A DNA stretch of 64,000 bases, from NCBI RefSeq assembly GCF_001544755.2, contig NZ_FCOF02000001.1, forward strand, positions 393,903 through 457,902. The letters run 5' to 3'. The position numbers and the translations under genes were made by a program. This document shows positions 41,512 to 50,066 of the stretch, piece after piece; the first letter of the stretch is position 1, and each line of letters starts with the position of its first letter. The notes beneath the pieces are model-generated. The model had not been told where the DNA came from. It was given only the letters and a program-made list of their open reading frames with translations, and did no database searches. The DNA is from Caballeronia catudaia. Its GTDB lineage: Bacteria > Pseudomonadota > Gammaproteobacteria > Burkholderiales > Burkholderiaceae.

Positions 41512-42114
41512 TTATTTGGACGAGCCGCCGTTGATATCCGTGGCGGCGATCGCGCCGCGCACGTTACCGAATAGCTTCATTACCCGGGTCACGTTGTTGT
41601 AGTTCATGCCAGCGGCTGTCATCACGGACGGGCCGCGCTGAAGTCTAACCGGTTTTTCCGTTTCGATGACATCGTCGTTGACCAGCACGCGAAAATGCTG
41701 GGAATCTGCCTGCATCTGCGGATCGCCGTAACCGGGCGCGCGCAGGATGCGTGCGTCGTCGTAGAGATCGACAATGGAAACGTCGCCGTTGACCGCGCCG
41801 CGCAGCGCCGTCGCCGTGACGGTCGGCTTTTGCGGCTGGAACATGCGGAGCGCGGGCAGCGTCAGGTCGCTGATTTCGTCGTCTTCGTAATGCACCATCG
41901 ACTTCGCCGTCAGACGATATTGCGTCGAACCGGTGGCGTCGAGCTCCGAAACGGAAAAGTTGTTCGCGAAGTAATCGGGCGTGTGGCGCTTCTCGGGCGC
42001 CGGCGCCTGCTGGGCCGGCGGTAGCGTGGCCTGCAAAAGCCAGTAGGTGATGCCCGCAAGCGCCGCCATCGCGAGGAGCGGCAGGAGCGAGGAGAGGCGG
42101 CCGGGACGGTGCAT
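41512..42114 (-). CDS. lptC: LPS export protein LptC
   Basis: 200 residues: one N-terminal membrane helix (LLPLLAMAALAGITYWLL) and a periplasmic OstA-like domain (YFANNFSVSELDATG, RLTAKSMVHYEDDE). Anchors LptA to LptBFG. The ATG at 42114 overlaps the end of kdsC region; GGAGG in the kdsC 3' end is its ribosome-binding site. Confidence 0.92.
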   Translation of the reverse strand: MHRPGRLSSLLPLLAMAALAGITYWLLQATLPPAQQAPAPEKRHTPDYFANNFSVSELDATGSTQYRLTAKSMVHYEDDEISDLTLPALRMFQPQKPTVTATALRGAVNGDVSIVDLYDDARILRAPGYGDPQMQADSQHFRVLVNDDVIETEKPVRLQRGPSVMTAAGMNYNNVTRVMKLFGNVRGAIAATDINGGSSK

Positions 42115-42118
42115 GCGC

Positions 42119-42658
42119 TCAGCCTCCGAGCGCTGCGGCGAGCAGCGCGTCGTAGCGATGCTGCGCGCGCAGGATCGCGTCGCAGACTTCGCGCACCGCG
42201 CCGTGGCCACCGCGCGCTTCCGCGACCCAGTGCACGCGCTGGATCACTTCGGGGTGCGCGTTCGCGGGCGCGGCCGCGAAGGCGCAGCGGCGCATCACCG
42301 CGAGGTCGGGCCAGTCGTCGCCCATGTAGCCGCACTCATCGGCGGCGATGCCGGTCGCTTGCAGCAGTTCGGCGAGCGCGACGGTTTTATCCTCGACGCC
42401 CTGATACAGATGCGTGATACCGAGTTCGCGCGCCCGCGCCGCGACGATGCCGGACTGCCGCCCCGTGATGATCGCCGTCTGCACGCCGACGGACTGCAGC
42501 ATCTTCACGCCGTGGCCGTCGAGCGAATTGAACGACTTCATCGAATCGCCCTCGGCGCCGAAGTAGAGGCTGCCGTCGGTGAAAACGCCGTCGACGTCGA
42601 ACACCATCAGCTTGAGCCGGCTCGCGCGTTCGGCGGCGGTGGGAGGCTTTTGGGCCAT
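42119..42658 (-). CDS. kdsC: 3-deoxy-D-manno-octulosonate-8-phosphate phosphatase
   Basis: 179 residues, C0-type HAD phosphatase. Catalytic aspartates in MVFDVDGVFTDGSLYF; the later motif YMGDDWPDLAVM binds magnesium. Releases Kdo for lipid A core synthesis. The ATG shares its first base with the kdsD stop (TGATG). Confidence 0.96.
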   Translation of the reverse strand: MAQKPPTAAERASRLKLMVFDVDGVFTDGSLYFGAEGDSMKSFNSLDGHGVKMLQSVGVQTAIITGRQSGIVAARARELGITHLYQGVEDKTVALAELLQATGIAADECGYMGDDWPDLAVMRRCAFAAAPANAHPEVIQRVHWVAEARGGHGAVREVCDAILRAQHRYDALLAAALGG

Positions 42659-43641
42659 CAGATTACCTTCTTGGAGAAGAGGTCGTGCATGTTCAGTGCG
42701 CCAATCAAAGTGGCATCGGCGTCCACGACCAGCATCTGATTGATGCGATGGCGCTCCATCAGTTCCACGGCTTCGACCGCTAGATGGTCCGGCGCGATCG
42801 TGCGCGGATTACGCGTCATGACTTCGCCGATCTTCAGTGCGCGGAAATCGCCATCGCGCTGTAAGATGCGGCGCAGGTCGCCGTCCGTGAAAATGCCGTG
42901 GACGCGGCGACTTTCGTCGATGACAGCCGTCATGCCCATGCGTTTGTCGGTGATCTGGAAGAGCGCGTCCGAAACGGTCGCGTTCAGCGACACGACCGGC
43001 ACTTCGTCGCCCACGCGCATCACGTCGCGCACATAGGTCAGCAGGCGCCGGCCGAGCGCGCCGCCGGGATGCGAGCGCGCGAAGTCGTCGGGGCCGAAGC
43101 CGCGTGCGTCGAGCACGGCGACGGCGAGCGCGTCGCCCAGCGCCATCGCGGCGGTCGTGCTGGCCGTGGGCGCGAGATTCATCGGGCATGCTTCCTTTTC
43201 GACGCGCGCGTTCAGGTGCATGTCCGCCAGTTGCGCGAGACTCGATTCGGGACGGCCGGTGATAGCGATAAGCTTTGCCCCGAGCCGCTTGATGAGCGGC
43301 AAAATGGCGACGAGCTCTTCGGTTTCGCCCGAGTTGGACAGCGCGATGAAAATGTCGTCGGCGGTGACCATGCCGAGGTCGCCGTGGCTTGCTTCGGCCG
43401 GATGCACGAAGAACGCGGGCGTGCCCGTGCTCGCGAGCGTCGCTGCGAACTTGCGCGCGACATGGCCCGACTTTCCGATGCCCGACACCACCACGCGGCC
43501 ACGGCAGCCGAGCAGCGTTTCGACCGCGTTCGTGAAGTTTTCGTCGAGTAGTTCTGAAAGCCCGCGAACGGCGTCGGCTTCGATCTGGATTACGTTGCGA
43601 GCCAGCGCCAGCGCCCGGTCGCCATTGATTTTCGCTATCAT
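42658..43641 (-). CDS. kdsD: D-arabinose-5-phosphate isomerase
   Basis: 327 residues: SIS domain (VVVSGIGKSGHVARKFAAT, HPAEASHGDLGM) followed by two CBS domains (about 205-325). Produces arabinose-5-P for Kdo. No ribosome-binding site is visible before the ATG at 43641, while TATACT with an extended TGC sits 7-12 bases upstream; see the promoter entry. Confidence 0.95.
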   Translation of the reverse strand: MIAKINGDRALALARNVIQIEADAVRGLSELLDENFTNAVETLLGCRGRVVVSGIGKSGHVARKFAATLASTGTPAFFVHPAEASHGDLGMVTADDIFIALSNSGETEELVAILPLIKRLGAKLIAITGRPESSLAQLADMHLNARVEKEACPMNLAPTASTTAAMALGDALAVAVLDARGFGPDDFARSHPGGALGRRLLTYVRDVMRVGDEVPVVSLNATVSDALFQITDKRMGMTAVIDESRRVHGIFTDGDLRRILQRDGDFRALKIGEVMTRNPRTIAPDHLAVEAVELMERHRINQMLVVDADATLIGALNMHDLFSKKVI

Positions 43642-43647
43642 TCGCGG

Positions 43648-43653
43648 AGTATA
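43648..43653 (-). promoter_or_regulatory. candidate extended -10 promoter of kdsD
   Basis: Minus strand TGC-TATACT. The expected transcription start coincides with the kdsD ATG, so the transcript could be leaderless. There is no recognisable -35. Confidence 0.4.
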
Positions 43654-43801
43654 GCAAAGGCGTTTCCGAGCCGCCCCCGTGGGGCTCCGCGCGCCGCCGC
43701 CTATCCGCCCCCCGCAAGCCCCGTCGTCAGGGGCCGTTTTCGAGATGCCGGAGCGCGCGAGCAAGCGCCTCGGAAAACTGACGAACGAGGACGCTAGACG
43801 G

Positions 43802-45796
43802 ATGACTTCTCCGCTCGAAATGACGCTGTTGCTGCTGCTCTGCTCCGTGGCAGGCGTCGTCGTATTCCGCTATTTCAATCTGCCGCCGATGCTCGGCTAT
43901 CTGGCGGTCGGCATCATCGTGGGTCCGCACGCTGCCGGCATCGCGCCGGACGCGGACCGCGCGCAGCATCTCGCCGAATTCGGCGTCGTTTTCCTGATGT
44001 TCTCCATCGGGCTTGAGTTCTCGCTGTCCAAGCTGCGCTCGATGCGGCGCATCGTGTTCGGGCTCGGCGCGAGCCAGGTCGCGGCGACCATCGGGCTCGC
44101 GATGCTGTTCGGCTGGATCGCGAGCATGTGGACGGAGATGTCGTGGCAGGCGAGTTTCGCGCTCGGCGGCGCCATGTCGATGTCGTCGACGGCCATCGTC
44201 AGCAAGCTGCTCGCGGAACGGCTGGAGCTCGAATCGGAGCACGGCCGCAACATCTTCGGCGTGCTGCTGTTCCAGGATCTCGCCGTCGTGCCGCTGCTCA
44301 TCATCATCGCGGCGTTCGCGAACGGCAATTCGTCGCAACTCGCGATGTGGCTCGGCATCGCGGCCGTGAAGATCGTCGTCGCGTTGACGGTTCTGCTGTT
44401 CGTCGGTCAGAAATTCATGACGCGCTGGTTCGATCTGGTCGCGCGCCGCCGTTCGCAAGAACTGTTCATGCTGAACCTGTTGCTGGTGACGCTGGGCGCG
44501 GCGTTCATTACCGACAAGTTCGGCTTGTCGCTCGCGCTCGGCGCGTTCATCGCGGGCATGCTGATCGCCGAAACGCCGTACCGGCATCAGGTGGAAGAGG
44601 ACATCAAGCCGTTTCGCGACGTGCTGCTCGGCCTCTTTTTCGTGACGACCGGCATGCTGCTGAATCCGCGCGTGATCTGGGAGCATCCGTTTCTGGTGCT
44701 CGGCTTTTTCGTCGTCCCGATTCTGCTCAAGGCCGTGATGATCACCGGTCTCGCGCGGCTCTTCGGCGCGACGCCGGGCGTCGCGATGCGCACCGGTCTC
44801 GGCCTCGCGCAGGCGGGCGAATTCGGCTTCGTGCTGCTGAATCTGATTCTGGATTCGCATCTGGTCAATTCGACGGTCCTTCAGGCGATTCTCTCCGCGA
44901 TGCTGCTTTCGATGCTCGCCGCGCCGTTCATCATTCAGAACGCGGACCGGATCGTGCTGCGGCTGTCGTCGACCGAATGGATGCTGCAATCGCTGCAAAT
45001 GACGAAGATCGCGACGCAAAGCCTAAAGCAGAGCGGCCACGTGATCATTTGCGGCTACGGCCGCGCCGGGCAGAATCTCGCGCGCATGCTGGAGCAGGAA
45101 GGCATTTCCTACGTCGCGCTCGACCTCGACCCGGATCGCGTGGCGGCAGCGGCGGCGGCGGGCGAATCGGTGGTGTTCGGCGATGCCGGGCGGCGCGAAT
45201 CGCTGCTCGCGGCGGGCCTGCATCGCGCGGCGACGGTCGCGATCACGTATGCGAACACGCCATCCGCGATGCGCGTGCTGCACAACATCCACGAACTCGC
45301 GCCGACTTTGCCCGTGATCGTGCGCACCGTCGACGACGCCGATCTCGAAAAGCTCACCGCGGCGGGCGCGACGGAAGTGATTCCGGAAATCGTCGAAGGC
45401 AGTCTGATGCTCGCATCGCACACGCTGGTGCTGATGGGCGTGCCCATGCGCCGCGTGGTGCGGCGTGTCGAAGAGATGCGCGATGCGCGCTACAGCCTCC
45501 TGCGCGGCTATTTCCACGGCGCGGACGACGCCGACGACGACGATGGCCACGAGCAGGTGCGGCTACAATCCGTACCGATCGACGCAAATTCCGAAGCCGT
45601 CGGCCATTCGCTCGACGATCTCGGGCTCGTCGGCAATGGTGTAGAGGTGACCGCGATCCGGCGCCACGGCATCCGGGGCGTCGCACCGGACCCCGACACC
45701 AAGCTGCGCGCGAACGATATCGTCGTGCTACGCGGCCTGCCCGAAGTGTTGGCGCTCGCCGAGGAACGGCTCTCGCGCAACCGCCGGGCGGCATAA
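43802..45796 (+). CDS. Kef/YbaL-type monovalent cation:proton antiporter with RCK domain
   Basis: 664 residues. CPA2 membrane domain with about 12 helices ([34 protein letters not shown]) up to about residue 385. A cytoplasmic TrkA-N/RCK domain follows ([20 protein letters not shown]), and a TrkA-C domain lies at the C-terminus (about 580-660). Likely potassium efflux gated by nucleotide or thiol ligand. AGGA lies before the ATG. Divergent from kdsD. Confidence 0.93.
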   Translation: MTSPLEMTLLLLLCSVAGVVVFRYFNLPPMLGYLAVGIIVGPHAAGIAPDADRAQHLAEFGVVFLMFSIGLEFSLSKLRSMRRIVFGLGASQVAATIGLAMLFGWIASMWTEMSWQASFALGGAMSMSSTAIVSKLLAERLELESEHGRNIFGVLLFQDLAVVPLLIIIAAFANGNSSQLAMWLGIAAVKIVVALTVLLFVGQKFMTRWFDLVARRRSQELFMLNLLLVTLGAAFITDKFGLSLALGAFIAGMLIAETPYRHQVEEDIKPFRDVLLGLFFVTTGMLLNPRVIWEHPFLVLGFFVVPILLKAVMITGLARLFGATPGVAMRTGLGLAQAGEFGFVLLNLILDSHLVNSTVLQAILSAMLLSMLAAPFIIQNADRIVLRLSSTEWMLQSLQMTKIATQSLKQSGHVIICGYGRAGQNLARMLEQEGISYVALDLDPDRVAAAAAAGESVVFGDAGRRESLLAAGLHRAATVAITYANTPSAMRVLHNIHELAPTLPVIVRTVDDADLEKLTAAGATEVIPEIVEGSLMLASHTLVLMGVPMRRVVRRVEEMRDARYSLLRGYFHGADDADDDDGHEQVRLQSVPIDANSEAVGHSLDDLGLVGNGVEVTAIRRHGIRGVAPDPDTKLRANDIVVLRGLPEVLALAEERLSRNRRAA

Positions 45797-45855
45797 TTTC
45801 CTCTTTTGTCACCAAGGCGAACGCGCGGCCTCAGGGCGCGGACTCCGGAGAAGTC

Positions 45856-46422
45856 ATGTCCCTTACCCCTTCGAACGTTCAGCTCGACGCCGCCCGTTTC
45901 ATAAAGGAGCGCGTGCGCACCGTCGAAAACTGGCCGCAGCCTGGCGTGCGGTTTCGCGACATCACGACGATCCTGCAAGATCGCCGCGCGCTGCGCATGC
46001 TGATCGACCTGTTCGTGCAGCGTTATATCGACGAGGACGTCGACGTGATCGCCGGCATGGATGCGCGCGGTTTCATCATCGGGCCGATTCTCGCGTATGA
46101 ACTGAGCCTCGGTTTCGTGCCGATCCGCAAGAAGGGGAAGCTGCCCTACAGGACACTCTCGCAGTCCTACGACCTGGAATATGGCAGCGCGACCGTCGAG
46201 ATCCACGAGGATGCGTGCAAGGCGGGCGATCGCGTGGTGATCGTCGACGATCTGGTCGCGACCGGCGGCACGATGATGGCCGGCAAGATCCTGCTGGAGC
46301 GGCTCGGCGCGCAAGTGGTCGAAGCGGCGGCGATCATCGATCTGCCGGATCTCGGCGGCTCGAAGCTGCTGCGCGACAACGGCGTGCCGCTCTATACCGT
46401 GTGCGAATTTGGTGGACATTGA
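45856..46422 (+). CDS. apt: adenine phosphoribosyltransferase
   Basis: 188 residues. Salvages adenine to AMP with PRPP. PRPP loop [31 protein letters not shown] and [19 protein letters not shown] are APT-specific. The ATG at 45856 has CGGAGAAG upstream. Sits between the antiporter and a LysE exporter. Confidence 0.96.
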   Translation: MSLTPSNVQLDAARFIKERVRTVENWPQPGVRFRDITTILQDRRALRMLIDLFVQRYIDEDVDVIAGMDARGFIIGPILAYELSLGFVPIRKKGKLPYRTLSQSYDLEYGSATVEIHEDACKAGDRVVIVDDLVATGGTMMAGKILLERLGAQVVEAAAIIDLPDLGGSKLLRDNGVPLYTVCEFGGH

Positions 46423-46423
46423 T

Positions 46424-47038
46424 ATGCCGAATTTCCTGCTCTTTCTCGCCGCATCGGTCGCGATCACGGTCGCGCCCGGTCCCGACAACCTGCAAGTGCT
46501 CGCGCGCGGCATCTCTCAAGGGCGGCTGGCGGGCGTCGTCGCGGCGTGCGGCTTCGCGTTCGGCGTGATCTTTCATACGACGCTCGCGGCGCTCGGCATC
46601 GCTGCGCTGCTGAAGTCTTCGCCGCTCGCGTTTCAGGCCGTGAAGCTCGCGGGCGCGGCGTATCTCGTGTGGATCGGCATCAAGGCGCTGCGTAGCCACG
46701 GCCTGGCGACCGCGCACGCGCGCCCGAGCCAGCCGCTTACGACCGTGTTCCGCCAGAGCGTGATCGGCAACATGCTGAACCCGAAAGTCACGCTGTTCTT
46801 CATCGTGTTCCTGCCGCAGTTCGTCGATCCGCACGGCGCGCAAAGCGTCATGTTGCAGATGTTCGAACTCGGCGGCCTGTTCATGCTGCAGACGGTCGTC
46901 GTGTTTTCGCTGTTCGGCATCGGCGCGGGGATCATCGGCGTGTGGCTGAAGCGCCGTCCGCGCTTGGGCGTGTGGCTCGACCGGCTCGCGGGCGTGACGT
47001 TCATCGCGCTTGGCATTCGCGTCGCGCTGCGCGACTGA
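46424..47038 (+). CDS. LysE/RhtB family exporter
   Basis: 204 residues with about six membrane helices; SVAITVAPGPDNLQVLARGI and the conserved GNMLNPKVTLFFIVFLPQF define the RhtB branch (homoserine/threonine and related efflux). Substrate unknown. It begins two bases after apt stops and is followed six bases later by the Nudix gene, suggesting one transcript. Confidence 0.9.
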   Translation: MPNFLLFLAASVAITVAPGPDNLQVLARGISQGRLAGVVAACGFAFGVIFHTTLAALGIAALLKSSPLAFQAVKLAGAAYLVWIGIKALRSHGLATAHARPSQPLTTVFRQSVIGNMLNPKVTLFFIVFLPQFVDPHGAQSVMLQMFELGGLFMLQTVVVFSLFGIGAGIIGVWLKRRPRLGVWLDRLAGVTFIALGIRVALRD

Positions 47039-47044
47039 TTCGTC

Positions 47045-47890
47045 ATGACGCTGCCCGCCATCATCGCCGCGCGCCGCTTCCACTTTGCCGCGCATGCGCC
47101 GTTCTTCATCGCCGATGAGCGCGTCGGCTGGATTCGCCGTTCCGATGTCGACGCACTCCGGCGCTGGCCTTCGATCTTTTCGATCGACGATGAAAGCGTG
47201 CGTCTGAATCCGTCGCTGGACACCGTCGAAGCGCGCACCGAAGCGCTCCGCGAAGTGATCGCCACGCTCCACGCCGAAGGCAAGATCCCCGGCTGGCGCG
47301 ACGAAACCTACGCGATCCGTAATCGCTTCGACGCGCCGCCGCTCGCGTTCATCGAGCGCGCGGCCTCGCGCTTTTTCGGCACGATGACCCACGCGGTGCA
47401 TCTGAACGGCATCGTAAAATATCGAGATAAGGCGCCGCAGTTGTGGATCGCGCGCCGCAGCGACACGAAGGCGACCGATCCCGGCATGCTCGACAACGTC
47501 GTGGCGGGCGGCATCGGCTGGGGCTTCGCGCTCATGCCGACACTGGTGAAGGAGTGCTGGGAAGAGGCCGGCATGAGCGCCGAGCTCGCGTCCACGGCGA
47601 CGCCCGGCGGCACGTTTCACGTGCTGCAGTCGCTTCCCGAAGGCACGCAGGCCGAACAGATCTTCGTCTATGACGTGTCCCTGCCGCCCGATTTCGCGCC
47701 GCGCAATCAGGATGGCGAAGTCGGCGAGCACCGTCTCGCGCGCATCGAGGATGTCGCGCGCTGGATCGAGGAGGGCGCGCTCACCGTCGACGCCAGCCTG
47801 GCAACGCTCGATTGCATGCTGCGCCATCAGTGGATCGATGAGGACGCGTGCGAAGGCATCGCCGCGCTTTTCGAGCCGCCGCAAACTTAA
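47045..47890 (+). CDS. DUF4743 Nudix hydrolase
   Basis: 281 residues. An N-terminal DUF4743 domain (about 1-110) precedes a Nudix fold. The Nudix box GGIGWGFALMPTLVKECWEE keeps the EExG core but has Phe at the first Glu position and Lys for Arg. This family is related to the Nudix part of fungal/plant thiamine pyrophosphokinase-like proteins; substrate unproven. Followed after 23 bases by purU. Confidence 0.85.
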   Translation: MTLPAIIAARRFHFAAHAPFFIADERVGWIRRSDVDALRRWPSIFSIDDESVRLNPSLDTVEARTEALREVIATLHAEGKIPGWRDETYAIRNRFDAPPLAFIERAASRFFGTMTHAVHLNGIVKYRDKAPQLWIARRSDTKATDPGMLDNVVAGGIGWGFALMPTLVKECWEEAGMSAELASTATPGGTFHVLQSLPEGTQAEQIFVYDVSLPPDFAPRNQDGEVGEHRLARIEDVARWIEEGALTVDASLATLDCMLRHQWIDEDACEGIAALFEPPQT

Positions 47891-47913
47891 AAAGAACCGA
47901 ACGAGGACAGGTC

Positions 47914-48783
47914 ATGTCGACCGAACATAGTTTCTACCTGAAGTTGTCGTGCCCGGACCGCCCGGGAATCGTGCATGCCGTGTCGGGCTTCCTGTTCAAC
48001 CTCGGCGCGAATATCCTCGACTCCGCGCAGTTCGGCGACAGTCGCACGGGCGAATTCTTCATGCGCGTGCATTTTCAGGAAGTCGGCGGCGATCCCGGTC
48101 TCGATGCGCTGCGCAAATCGTTCGCCGATCTCGCCGATGAATTCGGCATGCGCTGGGAGCTGCACGACGCATCGGTGAAGCCACGCGTCGTGATCATGGT
48201 GTCGAAGATCGGGCACTGCCTGAACGATCTGCTGTTCCGCTACCGCACCGGCCAGTTGCCGATCGAGATTCCGGCGATCATCTCGAATCACAAGGATTTT
48301 TATCAGCTCGCCGCGAGCTACGATATTCCGTTTCATCATCTGCCGCTGCTCAAGGCCACGCCGGAAGCGAAGGCCGCGCAAGAAGCGCGCGTGCTGGAAA
48401 TCGTCGATCAGCATGACACCGATCTCGTCGTGCTCGCGCGCTACATGCAGATTCTGTCGGCGGACATGTGCGAGAAGCTCGCGGGCCGCGCGATCAACAT
48501 TCATCACTCGTTCCTGCCGAGTTTCAAGGGCGCGAAGCCGTACTATCAGGCGTTCGATCGCGGCGTGAAGCTGATCGGCGCGACCGCGCATTACGTGACG
48601 TCGGATCTGGACGAAGGTCCGATCATCGAGCAGGAAGTGGAGCGCGTCGATCACAACATGACGCCGGATCAACTGACGGCGATCGGCCGCGATGTCGAAT
48701 GCGTGACGCTCGCGCGCGCGGTGAAATGGCATGCGGAGCATCGCATTCTGCTGAACGGGCACAAGACGGTCGTGTTCCGTTGA
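47914..48783 (+). CDS. purU: formyltetrahydrofolate deformylase
   Basis: 289 residues: N-terminal ACT domain (YLKLSCPDRPGIVHAVSGFL) and a formyltransferase-like hydrolase domain. Catalytic residues in ISNHKDFYQLA (Asn), INIHHSFLPSFKGAKPY (His) and TSDLDEGPIIEQE (Asp). Releases formate for PurT and balances one-carbon pools. ATG 47914 follows AGGACAGGTC. A strong terminator follows. Confidence 0.96.
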   Translation: MSTEHSFYLKLSCPDRPGIVHAVSGFLFNLGANILDSAQFGDSRTGEFFMRVHFQEVGGDPGLDALRKSFADLADEFGMRWELHDASVKPRVVIMVSKIGHCLNDLLFRYRTGQLPIEIPAIISNHKDFYQLAASYDIPFHHLPLLKATPEAKAAQEARVLEIVDQHDTDLVVLARYMQILSADMCEKLAGRAINIHHSFLPSFKGAKPYYQAFDRGVKLIGATAHYVTSDLDEGPIIEQEVERVDHNMTPDQLTAIGRDVECVTLARAVKWHAEHRILLNGHKTVVFR

Positions 48784-48810
48784 GGTTTTCCTTCTGAAGC
48801 CGCACAAGCA

Positions 48811-48838
48811 AACGCCCGCGAAAGCGGGCGTTGTTATT
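48811..48838 (+). terminator. rho-independent terminator of purU
   Basis: AACGCCCGC and GCGGGCGTT form a 9-bp stem with a GAAA loop, followed by GTTATTTC. Confidence 0.8.
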
Positions 48839-48857
48839 TCTGGCTCTTGGCCGACGC

Positions 48858-49949
48858 TCAAACCAGCCGCAGATAAATCAGCTCTCGCTTGATATACGCG
48901 TAAAAGATCGGCGCCGCGATCACGCCGGGAATGCCGAACGCGGCTTCCATCGCGAGCATTGCGAGAAGCAGTTCCCACGCACGCGCTTCGATCTGTCCGC
49001 CGATAATGCGCGCGTTCAGAAAATACTCCAGCTTGTGAATGAGGATAAGAAACGCGAGCGACGCGACCGCCGTGCCGAACGACACCGAGAGAGAAATGCC
49101 GACGATGATCGTGTTGGAAATCAGATTCCCGATCACTGGCATCAGCCCGACGATGAACGTGATGAGCACGAGCGTTTTCGATAGCGGCAGCTTTTCGTGA
49201 AAGAGCGGCAGCGCGACGAGCAGATACAGCGCGGTGAAAACGGCGTTGATCGCGGAAATCTTGATCTGCGCGAAAACGATACGGCGAAACGCGTCCGAGA
49301 AGCGCGACGCGCGGGCGACGAGCGCGGTCGACAGCGGCAAGCGATGATGCGACTGCCTCGGCGCACTGACGGCAATGATCGCACCGATGATCATTCCGAT
49401 GAGGATATGCCCGAAGCCGCGCGCCATCTCCTTGCCGCCTTGCTGAAGCATCTCGGCGTGCCTGTGCATCAGGTCGGTGGCTTTTTCCTTCATCTGGATG
49501 GAATCGACGGGCAGGTAATTCGCGACCCAGTCCGGCACGGAAAGGCGCGCGCTCGACGTGATGCTCATCAGCTGATCGAGCAGTTTCTGCATGCTCGGGA
49601 AATCGTGCTCGAAATGCTCGATGGTCGCGACGGTGGCGCCCGTGAGCCCGCCGACGATAATCGCGGAAATCAGCCCGACCGAAATAAGCCGCGCGCCCTT
49701 GCTGACGACGTGGCGCTCGATTACCGGCGCGATCATGTGCGTGAGCTGGTACACGAGCATTCCGGCCAGCATCCCGCCGAGCAGTTGCAACCTGAGCGTG
49801 AGATACAGCGCCAGCAGAGCGAGGAGATAGCTGCCGATCTCCACCGCGGACAGCTTCGGCGAGCTCATATCGCTCGTCAGCCTGACGTGGCGAGTGGGCA
49901 AGTCCCGTACTCGCGCCTCCTCGTTGGCCGCTTCGTTGCGCTTCGCCAT
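48858..49949 (-). CDS. AI-2E/PerM family permease
   Basis: 363 residues with about seven to eight membrane helices and a central periplasmic region (about 110-180). C-terminal FGIPGVIAAPIFYAYIKREL is typical of the family, whose members include AI-2 exporters and Na+/H+ antiporters; substrate here unknown. A hydrophilic N-terminal tail of about 30 residues precedes the first helix; AAAGGAA lies before the ATG. Lies between purU and uvrA, convergent with purU. Confidence 0.86.
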   Translation of the reverse strand: MAKRNEAANEEARVRDLPTRHVRLTSDMSSPKLSAVEIGSYLLALLALYLTLRLQLLGGMLAGMLVYQLTHMIAPVIERHVVSKGARLISVGLISAIIVGGLTGATVATIEHFEHDFPSMQKLLDQLMSITSSARLSVPDWVANYLPVDSIQMKEKATDLMHRHAEMLQQGGKEMARGFGHILIGMIIGAIIAVSAPRQSHHRLPLSTALVARASRFSDAFRRIVFAQIKISAINAVFTALYLLVALPLFHEKLPLSKTLVLITFIVGLMPVIGNLISNTIIVGISLSVSFGTAVASLAFLILIHKLEYFLNARIIGGQIEARAWELLLAMLAMEAAFGIPGVIAAPIFYAYIKRELIYLRLV

Positions 49950-50066
49950 GACTGCGTTCCTTTCCCCTGCTGCATACGACGGTTATTCGTGCCGCGGCGC
50001 GCGCGGCGCATTCGACAGTCCGGCTGGCGGCGCCCGACGCCCGGTGCACGAGGCCGGCGCCGTGGA

